Part shown: positions 1 through 8,446 of the stretch, in pieces
Layout: each line of letters opens with the position of its first letter
Numbering within the stretch: the first letter of the stretch is position 1
From: CAJQQY01 sp964352225
GTDB taxonomy: Bacteria > Bacteroidota > Bacteroidia > Chitinophagales > Saprospiraceae
Assembly: GCA_964352225.1 (NCBI GenBank)
Contig: CAYGRM010000022.1
Location: 1-33,743 of the forward strand
Direction: 5' to 3'
Length of the DNA: 33,743 nucleotides
Made by a program: the position numbers and the translations under genes
The notes under the pieces: generated by a model
What the model saw: the letters and a program-made list of their open reading frames with translations, nothing else
The model's database searches: none
Told to the model about the DNA's origin: nothing

Positions 1-17
1 TATTTGTATCTAGTACT

Positions 18-25
18 TACCTTTG
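18..25 (+). promoter_or_regulatory. Bacteroidota -7 element of recR
   Basis: TACCTTTG is a perfect match to the Bacteroidota -7 consensus TAnnTTTG. It ends four bases before the recR ATG, so transcription would begin at or next to the start codon. The matching -33 box would lie before the window, so only half of the promoter can be seen. Confidence 0.5.
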
Positions 26-29
26 TTTT

Positions 30-644
30 ATGAATTTTACTTCCAAACTTGTACAAGAATCTGTCGAAGCATTTTCGAGCCTTCCTGGCATCGGACAAAA
101 GTCTGCTTTGCGGCTGGTTTTATACCTAATGAATCAGTCGAAAGAAACGACTCATGAGTTTACTGCAGCATTAACTAATATGCGTGAAAACATCAAGACT
201 TGCTCTAATTGCCATAATATTTCAGATACTGAAGTTTGTGGCGTGTGCTCAGATGCTCGAAGAGATCGATCCGTAATTTGTGTAGTTGAAAGCATTCGAG
301 ATGTAATGGCTATAGAAGATACCGGACAATTTAGAGGAATGTATCATGTACTTGGCGGAGTTATCTCTCCAATCGAAGGCATCGGTCCTGCTGATTTGAA
401 CATTACATCATTGGAAGATCGTTTGCAAAAAGAAGAAACCAAAGAGGTTATCATGGCGGTCAGTCCGACGATCGAAGGAGATACGACCATTTTTTATATT
501 TCAAAAAAACTAAAAGATATGAATGTAAAAGTGAGTACTATCGCAAGAGGTGTTTCTTTTGGTGGAGAGTTGGAATATGCAGATGAACTGACTCTGGGGC
601 GTTCGATTGTTGCAAGAATTCCTTATAGAATCAAAGGAGAATAA
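30..644 (+). CDS. recR: Recombination mediator protein RecR
   Basis: RecR works with RecO (and RecF) to load RecA on gapped single-stranded DNA in recombinational repair. The 204-residue product has the family's normal length and order: a helix-hairpin-helix with LPGIGQKSA at residues 18-26, a four-cysteine zinc finger (C58, C61, C70, C73), and a TOPRIM domain from about residue 80 starting at the VVES glutamate. The conserved GGVISP and GIGPADLNI segments follow. The start is firm: the next methionine (residue 34) lies beyond the helix-hairpin-helix. No Shine-Dalgarno sequence is visible and a -7 box abuts the ATG, so the message may be leaderless. Only nine bases separate its stop from the downstream glycosyltransferase, indicating co-transcription. 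Confidence 0.96.
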   Translation: MNFTSKLVQESVEAFSSLPGIGQKSALRLVLYLMNQSKETTHEFTAALTNMRENIKTCSNCHNISDTEVCGVCSDARRDRSVICVVESIRDVMAIEDTGQFRGMYHVLGGVISPIEGIGPADLNITSLEDRLQKEETKEVIMAVSPTIEGDTTIFYISKKLKDMNVKVSTIARGVSFGGELEYADELTLGRSIVARIPYRIKGE

Positions 645-653
645 GGATAGCCA

Positions 654-2633
654 ATGAAGCTTTCCATTATCATTGTCAATTATAATGTCAAATATTTTCT
701 TGAACAAGCGTTGCTCTCTGTTCGAAACGCAATCAAGCATGTTGATGCGGAAGTTTTTGTGGTTGATAATAATTCGGTCGATGATTCTTGTCAAATGGTT
801 TTACAAAAATTTCCTGAAGTAAAACTCATCCAAAATAAATCCAACCCTGGTTTTTCCATCGCTAATAACCAAGCCATTCAACTGTCAAAAGGGGAGTATA
901 TTTTATTGCTCAATCCTGATACTGTTGTTGAAGAAGATACTTTTGAAAAGTGTCTTGCCTTCATGGACGCTCATCCTGAGGCAGGTGGTTTAGGCGTTAA
1001 AATGATTGATGGCTCAGGTCAATTTTTACCTGAGTCAAAAAGAGGTTTCCCTTCCCCGTTTGTTGCCTTTTGTAAAACATTCGGACTATCTCGACTTTTT
1101 CCAAAATCAAAAACTTTTGGTCGTTATCATTTAGGTTTTTTAGATAAAAATAAGACCTATGAAGTTGATGTACTTGCTGGTGCATTTATGATGTTAAGAA
1201 AATCTGTTTTGGATGAAATTGGTTTGCTCGACGAAGCATTTTTCATGTATGGAGAAGATATTGATTTGTCCTATCGAATTGTCAAAGCAGGATATAAAAA
1301 TTATTATTTCGCAGATACCACGATCATTCACTATAAAGGTGAAAGTACGAAGAAAGGTAGCCTCAATTATGTCAAGGTATTTTACAATGCCATGATTATT
1401 TTTGCCCGTAAACACTTTGTGGGAGAAAAAGCGAAACTGTTTATTTTAATGCTTCATGCTGCGATTTATTTTAGAGCATTTATCACTTTGGCGGGAAGTT
1501 TTTTCAAGCGAATTTATTTACCTCTGATTGATGCTGCTTTGATGTTGGGAGGACTTTTTATTTTAAAAGATTTTTGGGCAACGATCTATTATGATGAACC
1601 GGATTATTACCAATCTGCCTATCTGTGGTTTAATTTTCCTCTGTACATAACTATTTGGTTATCAGCGATTTACTTCAATGGTGGCTATGATGAGAAATAT
1701 AATATTCGACGATTAGTTCGAGGAGTTTTGATGGGGTCTTTACTGCTTGCCGCAGTTTATGGATTTTTAGATTTGCAATATCGACCTTCACGTGCATTGA
1801 TTGTTATGGGAGCTGTTTGGACCTTGTTTTCGACAACAAGTGCACGAATGCTTTTACATTTTTTCCAATATAAAAATTTCAATGTTGGGAAAAAAGAACA
1901 GTCTAATTTAGTTATCGTTGGAAGTAAAAATGAAAGTGATCGAGTGATGAATTTATTGGTTCAAGCTCGTGTTGATACTAATTTAATTGGTACAGTTTCT
2001 CCTCAAGGAATTGAAGATTCAAAAACTTATTTGAGTAGTTTAGAACAACTCGATGAAGTCGTTCATATTTACAAAATCCATGAAATTATTTTTTGCTCAA
2101 AAGATATTCCAGCACAAAATATCATGCAATGGATGACTCGATTAGGAACTGATTTGGATTACAAAATTGTCCCAGAGGAAAGCCTCAGTATCATTGGAAG
2201 TAGCTCCAAAAATACCGCGGGTGAATTATACACTATCGATATTCGCTTCCAAATTGCCGACTACATGAATCGCCGAAATAAACGATTATTAGATATTATC
2301 TTAAGTAGCTTTTTTATTCTTTTATTTTTACCTTTTTTTATTATTGTAAAAAACAAAATCGGTTTCGCTGGTAATATTTATCACGTTCTTTTCGGCAACA
2401 AAAGTTGGGTAGGATATATTTTAAATAACAATAATACCAACGAACCAAGAACTATTGAAAATTTACCCAACATCCGACCCGGAGTTTTATCTCCTTTGGA
2501 TGGATTGAAATTAGATCAGCTCAATGACCCAACGATCGACCGCTTGAATTTTTTATATGCAAAAGATTACGAAGTCTCGAATGATTTAGAAATTATTTGG
2601 AAAGGTCTCCGGAATCTTGGAAATTCGAAATAA
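654..2633 (+). CDS. Membrane GT2 glycosyltransferase fused to a degenerate polyprenyl-phosphate sugar transferase
   Basis: A 659-residue protein likely to act in cell-surface polysaccharide assembly at the inner membrane. Residues 1-255 are a GT2 (WbbL/rhamnosyltransferase-like) domain with VDNNS at 37-41, the NPD metal/nucleotide motif at 87-89 and GEDIDLSYR around 200-208. About five membrane segments follow between 262 and 400, then a Rossmann-like region starting LVIVGS at 419 that resembles the CoA-binding-like domain of WbaP-type phosphoglycosyltransferases. The end (540-659) resembles their catalytic domain: NKRLLDI and a hydrophobic hairpin are kept, and SWVGY and RPGVLSP recall the later SLVGPRP and PGITG motifs, but the catalytic segment with KFRTM is missing. 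I infer that only the GT2 part is catalytic. The start has an AAGGA at 643-647 overlapping the recR stop. Donor and acceptor cannot be told. Confidence 0.85.
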   Translation: MKLSIIIVNYNVKYFLEQALLSVRNAIKHVDAEVFVVDNNSVDDSCQMVLQKFPEVKLIQNKSNPGFSIANNQAIQLSKGEYILLLNPDTVVEEDTFEKCLAFMDAHPEAGGLGVKMIDGSGQFLPESKRGFPSPFVAFCKTFGLSRLFPKSKTFGRYHLGFLDKNKTYEVDVLAGAFMMLRKSVLDEIGLLDEAFFMYGEDIDLSYRIVKAGYKNYYFADTTIIHYKGESTKKGSLNYVKVFYNAMIIFARKHFVGEKAKLFILMLHAAIYFRAFITLAGSFFKRIYLPLIDAALMLGGLFILKDFWATIYYDEPDYYQSAYLWFNFPLYITIWLSAIYFNGGYDEKYNIRRLVRGVLMGSLLLAAVYGFLDLQYRPSRALIVMGAVWTLFSTTSARMLLHFFQYKNFNVGKKEQSNLVIVGSKNESDRVMNLLVQARVDTNLIGTVSPQGIEDSKTYLSSLEQLDEVVHIYKIHEIIFCSKDIPAQNIMQWMTRLGTDLDYKIVPEESLSIIGSSSKNTAGELYTIDIRFQIADYMNRRNKRLLDIILSSFFILLFLPFFIIVKNKIGFAGNIYHVLFGNKSWVGYILNNNNTNEPRTIENLPNIRPGVLSPLDGLKLDQLNDPTIDRLNFLYAKDYEVSNDLEIIWKGLRNLGNSK

Positions 2634-2815
2634 AACTAAAGGATAAGAATTCCACTCAATGATTTTTTCAAAAATTATGAAGAGAATAATTGCATTAAAA
2701 TGTGGTAAAAAATAGAAATGTATTACGGAAAATTGAATTAAACTATTTCGAGTTTTTTTATGGAATCAAGAAAACCCATTCCTCAAAAAGAAGAAAGATT
2801 TTTATTGAAATAGAT

Positions 2816-2864
2816 AAGTCCTTCCAGATTTTTTAAAATAAGGAAGGACTTCAATCATTTTTTT
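2816..2864. terminator. Hairpin terminator between converging genes
   Basis: Ten-base perfect arms (AAGTCCTTCC at 2816-2825 and its complement at 2842-2851) enclose a 16-base A/T loop, with a T run at 2858-2864 on the plus strand. It lies between the recR operon and the converging receptor gene and probably serves both, better for the plus strand. The rest of the 255-base gap shows nothing. Confidence 0.75.
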
Positions 2865-2888
2865 CAGAAGATTTTTTAAAGATTAAAA

Positions 2889-4742
2889 TCACTTCGAATA
2901 ATCCAATCGAATTTTAACTCCTCCATAAATCCAAGTTCCGGGCATCTCAACTAAATTCGTTTCAAAATATTCGACATCCAATAAATTATTAGCAGCCAGA
3001 TAAATCGAATAGTTTTTAGCTTTCCAGTAGATTTTAGTATCAATCAAACTATAATCATCCATCGTTACCCGATCAACAAAGCGATAAGAAATATTATGAT
3101 ATAAATTTCCTCCAATTCGATAATCAATTCCTGCGGTAAATTGATGATTCAAGTTTTCTAAAACATAGCGTGAAATACCTTCAAAATTTTGAGGAACTTC
3201 CGCATCAATGTAGGTGTAACCTAGGCGGATATTTTTAACGAAAAAATCTTTTCCAAAGCGGGTAGTTGGGTTAAAATCTAAACTTGCATCAATTCCCATC
3301 ATCGTTAAGTTTGCAATATTGCTAGGTTGCCATTGAAGTGTATCCGCAGCTCTTGTCCAATCGATCAGATCTGTTCCATCTCGTAAAAACCAACTTAGAT
3401 TGGCACGTACTCCAGCGACATCATATTTTACTCCAAGTTCATAAGAAAGAGCGGATTCAGGTTCTAAATTTTCATTTCCTAAATTTCCTGCATCTTCGTA
3501 AAATAAGTCAGTAAAGGTTGGGATTCTCCACGTGTAACCTAAGTTTCCAAATAGTTTTAAGCCTTGGTTAATTTTATAACCTATGTCAATTCCAGGAAAA
3601 AATTGAGTTCCAAAATCAGAATATTGACTAATGGAAATCCCAGGAGTTACATCAATTTTATCATTCAAAAAACTTGCTCTGTGCTCCAAAAATAAGGTAG
3701 CGATTTGGCGATCTCTTTTCCCTAAATTATTACTTCTCAAATACACCGAACTCAATTCAACTCCCACACCAGTCGCTCCTGCGTTGCTATAAAAGTCAGC
3801 GTGACTTTCCACCGTCAAAACATTACTAATATGTAAGTTTCGATAGAAATTTGGCTCATCTCTTTTCAATAAATATTCGTCTTGGTTTCGTCGCCAGTTG
3901 AACCTTGTTTTGATGGCAAATTTATCGCCCACTTTTTGGTGACCGAGATTAAAAAGGCTTGTTTGAATTTCTTCATATTGATCTTGCCAAAAATCAGAAG
4001 TACCTCCGTAAAAACGATTCGCTCCAAATTCACGATCTGAAAAAGTGCCCATCACATCTAATTTTTGCGTAGCATCAATTTTATATTCCGCTTGGTAGAG
4101 GTAATTAGAAATATCATAATCTGTGTTGAATCGATAGCCATCAGAGAATTGACGACCTACGGAAAAGTATTGATTGAAATCTCCTTTTGGCAATGCAGCT
4201 GAAATAGATATACCTCCCAAACTATTTTGACCACCTTCTAAACTGATATTGACAAATGCCTTGTTAGGTGTTCTCGTAACAATATTGATCGCTCCAGCAA
4301 ACGCATTGGCTCCATAAATTCGAGCAGCTGGACCTTTTAAAATTTCGATGCGCTCGATATTATCCATGTTAAGTGGAAGATTTAAAGCGTGGTGACCAGT
4401 CTGTGGGTCAGCCATTTTTACGCCATTGATCAAAATTAAAACTTGGTCAAAAGTACCTCCTCGCAAACTTACATCCGCTTGAACACCATGTACTCCTCGC
4501 TGTCGAATATCGAGGCCAGCCACCTGTTGAAGAGCTTCCGCTACACTTTGGACAGCAGTATTTTCCAATTGTTGTCGAGTAATGATATTGATCGTATTTG
4601 AACTTTCAGAAACGGGTATTTGAAGTCGGTTAGCTTGAATGATGATTTCCTCAATTTCGACTTTTGTCGAATCTCCATTCATTTGAGCTGATGCTGAGAT
4701 GGTTAAGAATAACATCAAAATAGGTAGCAATTTTTCTCTCAT
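2889..4742 (-). CDS. TonB-dependent outer-membrane receptor, BtuB-like
   Basis: A 617-residue outer-membrane receptor for energised uptake of a scarce ligand. It begins with a signal peptide ending ASAQ (about residue 20), then a TonB-box-like EEIIIQANR, a plug domain with LRGGTFDQVLILING and IEILKGPAARIYG and GAINIVTR, and a 22-strand-type barrel with aromatic-rich alternating strands to an end of the form YGGVKIRLDY. Length and plug sequence are closest to the BtuB (vitamin B12) class, but no cobalamin riboswitch, SusD partner or cobalamin gene is near, so the substrate is open. There is no N-terminal carboxypeptidase-like domain as in SusC. It is transcribed alone from a good promoter at 4771-4800 and ends at the shared terminator. 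Confidence 0.88.
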   Translation of the reverse strand: MREKLLPILMLFLTISASAQMNGDSTKVEIEEIIIQANRLQIPVSESSNTINIITRQQLENTAVQSVAEALQQVAGLDIRQRGVHGVQADVSLRGGTFDQVLILINGVKMADPQTGHHALNLPLNMDNIERIEILKGPAARIYGANAFAGAINIVTRTPNKAFVNISLEGGQNSLGGISISAALPKGDFNQYFSVGRQFSDGYRFNTDYDISNYLYQAEYKIDATQKLDVMGTFSDREFGANRFYGGTSDFWQDQYEEIQTSLFNLGHQKVGDKFAIKTRFNWRRNQDEYLLKRDEPNFYRNLHISNVLTVESHADFYSNAGATGVGVELSSVYLRSNNLGKRDRQIATLFLEHRASFLNDKIDVTPGISISQYSDFGTQFFPGIDIGYKINQGLKLFGNLGYTWRIPTFTDLFYEDAGNLGNENLEPESALSYELGVKYDVAGVRANLSWFLRDGTDLIDWTRAADTLQWQPSNIANLTMMGIDASLDFNPTTRFGKDFFVKNIRLGYTYIDAEVPQNFEGISRYVLENLNHQFTAGIDYRIGGNLYHNISYRFVDRVTMDDYSLIDTKIYWKAKNYSIYLAANNLLDVEYFETNLVEMPGTWIYGGVKIRLDYSK

Positions 4743-4770
4743 AAGATTGTTGATTGGTTTTAAAAAAACG

Positions 4771-4800
4771 CAAAGGTAATCGAACCTTGAGATTGACCAA
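4771..4800 (-). promoter_or_regulatory. Promoter of the TonB-dependent receptor
   Basis: Read on the minus strand, TTG (4800-4798), 19 bases, then TACCTTTG (4778-4771) fits the Bacteroidota sigma-ABfr consensus in sequence and spacing. The expected transcription start is about 20-30 bases upstream of the ATG at 4742. Confidence 0.65.
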
Positions 4801-4858
4801 TATTATCGAATGGTTTTTTCACCAAATTGTCTTTTTGGAAATATTTAAAAATCGAACC

Positions 4859-4895
4859 TTTTGAGATTTCTCACCAAATTTTATTTCTAAATTTG
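4859..4895 (+). promoter_or_regulatory. Promoter of the 5'-nucleotidase gene
   Basis: TAAATTTG at 4888-4895 matches the -7 consensus and ends four bases before the ATG at 4900. A possible -33 TTTTG is at 4859-4863, though the 24-base spacer is a little long. Transcription would start at about the ATG, which implies a leaderless message. Confidence 0.45.
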
Positions 4896-4899
4896 CATC

Positions 4900-6882
4900 A
4901 TGAAAAATAGAAACCTTTATCAACTCCAATTTTGCAAAAAGATTTTCTCTCTAACTTTTTGCCTAGTTATTTTTTCCTTTGCCAATCTTTTTTCTCAAAC
5001 TCAAGGGAAAAGACTCACCATCATTCATACCAATGATTTGCAATCTCGTCTTTTGGGGTTTGCCCCTAATTCAGATTTTACACCACTCACTATTAATGAT
5101 GATAAAACTGTTGGAGGTATCGCAAGAGTAGCCAATGTAATTCGAAATCAACGAGCCAAAGCACCTGAACGAACCCTAGTTTTGGATGGCGGCGATTGGA
5201 TGATGGGAACTTTATTTCAAACCATTAGTACTTTCGAAGGAGCGGAATTGCGACTGATGCAAGCCATCGGGTACGATGCTGCGGTGATCGGAAATCATGA
5301 ATTTGATTTTCATTGTGATGGTTTGGCAGACATCATTGAGTCAGCGTTGAAGCATGGAGATATTCCGCAATTGGTTTTATCCAATGGAAATTTTAGTGCA
5401 GAAAAAAGTGGAGATGATCGATTGGAAGCACTTTTTAAAAAAGGAAAAATTCTTCCTCATTTTATCATGGAGAAAAATGGTTTACGAATTGGGATGTTTG
5501 GTTTGTTGGGAAAAGAAGCTGCAAGTGTAGCACCTTATTCTAAGCCAATGACCTTTGATGATCCAATTGAGTCGGCTAAAAAAGTGACTGCTTTTTTAAA
5601 AAATGAAGAAAAAGTAGATGTGATTATTTGCATGACGCATTCGGGAGTTTGGCATGTAGAAGATGGATCGTGGGGAGGTGAAGATGTAGATTTGGCAAGA
5701 GCAGTTCCAGCGATTGATGTAGTGATTAGTGGTCATTCTCATACACCACTTCCTGAACCAATTATGGTAAATGGAACTCCCGTAGTTCAAGCAGGTTCGG
5801 AAGGTGAATATGTGGGCGTGTTGGAAATGCAATATCAAGATGGAGAAATACAAATGACTGATTATCAGTTAGTTAAAGTAGATGATTCATTTGCAACAGA
5901 GGCGGATATTAATTCGATGGTTGATAGTTTTCAGTTGACGATTGACAATAAAATTTTGGAAAAATATAATGTAAAATTCACCGATGTTTTAGCGGAAACG
6001 GATTTTGATTTGACCATTTCAAGGAAGAGTTTGGTGGAAAGTAATTTAGGGGCTTTTGCGGCAGATGCTGTTCGATTTGGCGTAGAAAAGTTTTCAGGAA
6101 ATCCTGATATTCCAGTTGTGGGATTTACCACCGCAGGTTTGATTCGAGATAATCTTTTGGCAGGAGAAAGAGGGATGCAACAAGTATCTGATCTTTATCG
6201 AATCATGCCATTGGGGAGGGGAGTGATCGATCAAGATCCAGGTTATCCTTTGGCAAAAGGATTTATCACACCCGCGGAGTTGAAGAGCGTTTTGGAAATT
6301 TTACTAATTGCACCTTCGATCAAAGGGAATAGTCATTTTCCATTTTTTTCAGGTATGAAATTTAAATATAATCCAAATCGAATGCCCTTGGATCAAGTTT
6401 ATGAAGTGGAAATCGGTAATGAAAAAGATGGCTACAAAGTGCTAGATATTTCGTCTGATGAAGGATTAATTGCCATTGGAGCCAACTCCTATATTTATGA
6501 GTCGATTAATTTGATAGGTGAAATTAGTAAAGGCATTTTGAGTGTCATTCCAAAACATGCAGATGGAACACCCATCGAAAATATCAATGATGCCTTATTA
6601 GATTTTTCCAAAACAGAACCTGGAATTCAAGAAGTAAAAGAGTGGAGTTCGTTGTTTGAGTTGACCAAAAGTTTCCCAGATTTGAATGGAAATGGATTCC
6701 CTGATTTTCCAGAATTTTATCAAAAAGGAGAAGTTCGTCAAATTGAAATGTCCAGTTGGAGTCCTATTCTAATGTACAGCAATGCAACGAAAGTGATGTG
6801 GGGGACAACAGGAGTTTTTCTTTTGATCGCTTCGTTTTTTATTTGGTTGATTGGGCGATTTCGGAAGAAGCGAGTAACATGA
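4900..6882 (+). CDS. Membrane-anchored UshA-type 5'-nucleotidase / metallophosphoesterase
   Basis: A 660-residue exported phosphoesterase likely to release phosphate from nucleotides outside the cytoplasm. After a signal peptide (cleavage near FSQ, 31-33) comes a calcineurin-type metallophosphatase domain: HTND (43-46), GGDW with D99, GNHEFDFH (131-138), THSG, and SGHSHTP near 278-284 supply the metal ligands. The C-terminal 5'-nucleotidase domain follows, with FTTAGLIRDN and DLYRIMPLG. Two features are unusual. At residues 594-605 the sequence DLNGNGFPDFPE fits an EF-hand calcium loop, and residues about 632-653 form a membrane helix followed by RFRKKR, so the enzyme is probably fixed to the inner membrane facing the periplasm. 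No downstream methionine could replace the start before residue 101. Exact substrate (5'-nucleotide or 2',3'-cyclic nucleotide) is not resolved. Confidence 0.87.
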   Translation: MKNRNLYQLQFCKKIFSLTFCLVIFSFANLFSQTQGKRLTIIHTNDLQSRLLGFAPNSDFTPLTINDDKTVGGIARVANVIRNQRAKAPERTLVLDGGDWMMGTLFQTISTFEGAELRLMQAIGYDAAVIGNHEFDFHCDGLADIIESALKHGDIPQLVLSNGNFSAEKSGDDRLEALFKKGKILPHFIMEKNGLRIGMFGLLGKEAASVAPYSKPMTFDDPIESAKKVTAFLKNEEKVDVIICMTHSGVWHVEDGSWGGEDVDLARAVPAIDVVISGHSHTPLPEPIMVNGTPVVQAGSEGEYVGVLEMQYQDGEIQMTDYQLVKVDDSFATEADINSMVDSFQLTIDNKILEKYNVKFTDVLAETDFDLTISRKSLVESNLGAFAADAVRFGVEKFSGNPDIPVVGFTTAGLIRDNLLAGERGMQQVSDLYRIMPLGRGVIDQDPGYPLAKGFITPAELKSVLEILLIAPSIKGNSHFPFFSGMKFKYNPNRMPLDQVYEVEIGNEKDGYKVLDISSDEGLIAIGANSYIYESINLIGEISKGILSVIPKHADGTPIENINDALLDFSKTEPGIQEVKEWSSLFELTKSFPDLNGNGFPDFPEFYQKGEVRQIEMSSWSPILMYSNATKVMWGTTGVFLLIASFFIWLIGRFRKKRVT

Positions 6883-6886
6883 TTTT

Positions 6887-6982
6887 TTTCACCACAGATA
6901 CCACAGATACCACAGATTTTCATAGAAGACTAAAAATTAGTTAATGTTAATCTGTGAAAATCTGTGTTTATCTGTGGTGAAA
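6887..6982. repeat. CACAGAT-type palindromic intergenic repeat
   Basis: Perfect 14-base inverted ends (6887-6900 and 6969-6982) start with TTTCACCACAGATA. Inside, the CACAGAT word occurs three times on the left and, inverted, three times on the right, giving a long imperfect hairpin. The left arm has an extra nine-base unit (ACCACAGAT) from local duplication. It begins directly after the nucleotidase stop codon (6880-6882) and could also end its transcript. Confidence 0.8.
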
Positions 6983-6998
6983 TTAATTTTTCCTTTCC

Positions 6999-7006
6999 TA
7001 TTTTCG
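6999..7006 (+). promoter_or_regulatory. Possible -7 element of the M20 gene
   Basis: TATTTTCG differs from TAnnTTTG by one base and lies 13 bases before the ATG at 7020. No clear -33 box is present; the upstream space is taken by the palindromic repeat. Confidence 0.25.
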
Positions 7007-7019
7007 CAAAAAAAACAAT

Positions 7020-8222
7020 ATGCTTAAAAATAAAATAAAGTCCCTTTCCGAAAAATATCACAAAGATACCATCGCACTCCGTCGGCATCTTCATCAAAAT
7101 CCAGAGCTCAGTTATCAAGAAGTCGAAACTGGAAAATTTATTGCCGAGCAACTCAAAGAAATGGAAATTCCTCACGTACATGGCGTTGCTGAAAATGGCG
7201 TTGTTGCGCACATCAGAGGAACCAAAGAAAAATCTAAGAGTCGTAAAAAAGTAGTGGCACTTCGTGCAGACATTGACGCTTTACCCATTTTGGAAGCGAA
7301 TAAAGTTGCTTACAAATCAAAAAATGAAGGTATCATGCACGCCTGTGGACATGATGTACACAGTTCATCATTGCTGGGGACAGCTCGAATTTTGAACGAA
7401 GTCCGAGACCAATTTGATGGAACGATAAAATTGATTTTCCAACCTGCTGAGGAAAAACTGCCAGGCGGTGCAAGTATTATGATTGCTGAGGGTGTTTTGG
7501 AAAAACCTAAGCCTGCTAGCATTTTTGGACAACATGTTCATCCACCATTGGAGGTTGGGAAAATCGGAATGCGACCGGGTATGTACATGGCTTCGGCGGA
7601 CGAATTATATTTGACGATCAAGGGGAAGGGAGGACATGGTGCGTTACCTCATAATTGTATTGACCCGATTTTGATAGCTTCACATTTGGTTGTGGCGTTA
7701 CAACAAATTGTCAGTAGAAATGGAAATCCAACCGTTCCATCGGTGTTGACTTTTGGAAAAATAAATTCTACCGGCGGTGCCACGAATATCATCCCTAACG
7801 AAGTGAAATTGATGGGAACCTTTCGAACCATGGATGAAAAGTGGCGCAAGGAAGCACACGACTTAATGAAGAAAATGGTCAGAAATATGGCAAAAGCCAT
7901 GGGCGGAACTGCGAAGTTAAACGTTGTAGTTGGCTATCCGTTTTTAATGAATGATGAAGTTCTGACGATGCGAGCGCGAAAATTTTCGGAGGAATATCTA
8001 GGTGCTGAAAATGTGGTAGATTTGCCAATCAGAATGACTGCGGAAGATTTTTCTTATTACTCTCAAAAGATGCCAGCATGTTTTTATCGACTTGGAACTG
8101 GAAATGTAGACAAAGGAATTACGAGTCCTGTGCATACGAATACTTTTGATGTGGATGAAGATTGTTTGAAGTTGAGCACCGGATTGATGGCTTGGTTGGC
8201 GGTGAAGGAACTCTCTGAATAA
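7020..8222 (+). CDS. M20D amidohydrolase (N-acyl-amino acid / hippurate hydrolase-like)
   Basis: A 400-residue cytoplasmic zinc amidohydrolase of the M20D group (HipO, AmaA, IAA-amino-acid hydrolase, N-acetyldiaminopimelate deacetylase relatives), expected to cleave an acyl group from an amino acid or small peptide. Metal-site motifs are visible: HACGHDVH at 107-114, PAEE at 142-145, QHVH at 171-174 and a late histidine H372 in SPVHTN. The GKGGHGALPH segment of the dimerisation domain is also present. Full length for the family and no signal peptide. Its last codons (Ser-Glu-stop) run into the palindromic repeat at 8217, which supplies the final Glu codon and the TAA. No neighbour points to a specific substrate. 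Confidence 0.9.
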   Translation: MLKNKIKSLSEKYHKDTIALRRHLHQNPELSYQEVETGKFIAEQLKEMEIPHVHGVAENGVVAHIRGTKEKSKSRKKVVALRADIDALPILEANKVAYKSKNEGIMHACGHDVHSSSLLGTARILNEVRDQFDGTIKLIFQPAEEKLPGGASIMIAEGVLEKPKPASIFGQHVHPPLEVGKIGMRPGMYMASADELYLTIKGKGGHGALPHNCIDPILIASHLVVALQQIVSRNGNPTVPSVLTFGKINSTGGATNIIPNEVKLMGTFRTMDEKWRKEAHDLMKKMVRNMAKAMGGTAKLNVVVGYPFLMNDEVLTMRARKFSEEYLGAENVVDLPIRMTAEDFSYYSQKMPACFYRLGTGNVDKGITSPVHTNTFDVDEDCLKLSTGLMAWLAVKELSE

Positions 8223-8322
8223 CCAATATCGAACAAGGAATATCCAATGTCGAAGTTTACGCCCATAGTTTTTATACCATAATGTTGGACATTGGTTATT
8301 CCTTGTTCGGTATTGGTTATTC
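8217..8322. repeat. 106-bp palindromic repeat overlapping the end of the M20 gene
   Basis: Two 38-base arms (8217-8254 and 8285-8322) are inverted copies matching at about 35 of 38 positions around a 30-base loop. Each arm holds two direct 14-base units of the form GAATAnCCAATnTC separated by GAACAAG. The element looks like the dispersed palindromic repeats common in Bacteroidota genomes; only one copy is in this window. It provides the stop codon of the upstream gene. Confidence 0.82.
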
Positions 8323-8446
8323 AAAAGGGGTTGTTTAACCTTGAAAATTTAGTGTTTATCGAATCTTTACTTTTTCAAAAAAATGAATAGCTAAATTCGA
8401 GGATTCTAAAAATTTAGATTTTTTTCAAAATTAATTTTTCCAATCA

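Noticed and set aside
4743..4899. Cobalamin riboswitch upstream of the BtuB-like receptor
   Set aside because: The receptor's leader is only about 20-30 bases from the inferred start site and holds no B12-box-like conserved core.
6738..7211. Small open frames across the spacer between the nucleotidase and M20 genes
   Set aside because: They run over the palindromic repeat and both flanking genes in other frames and show no protein features.
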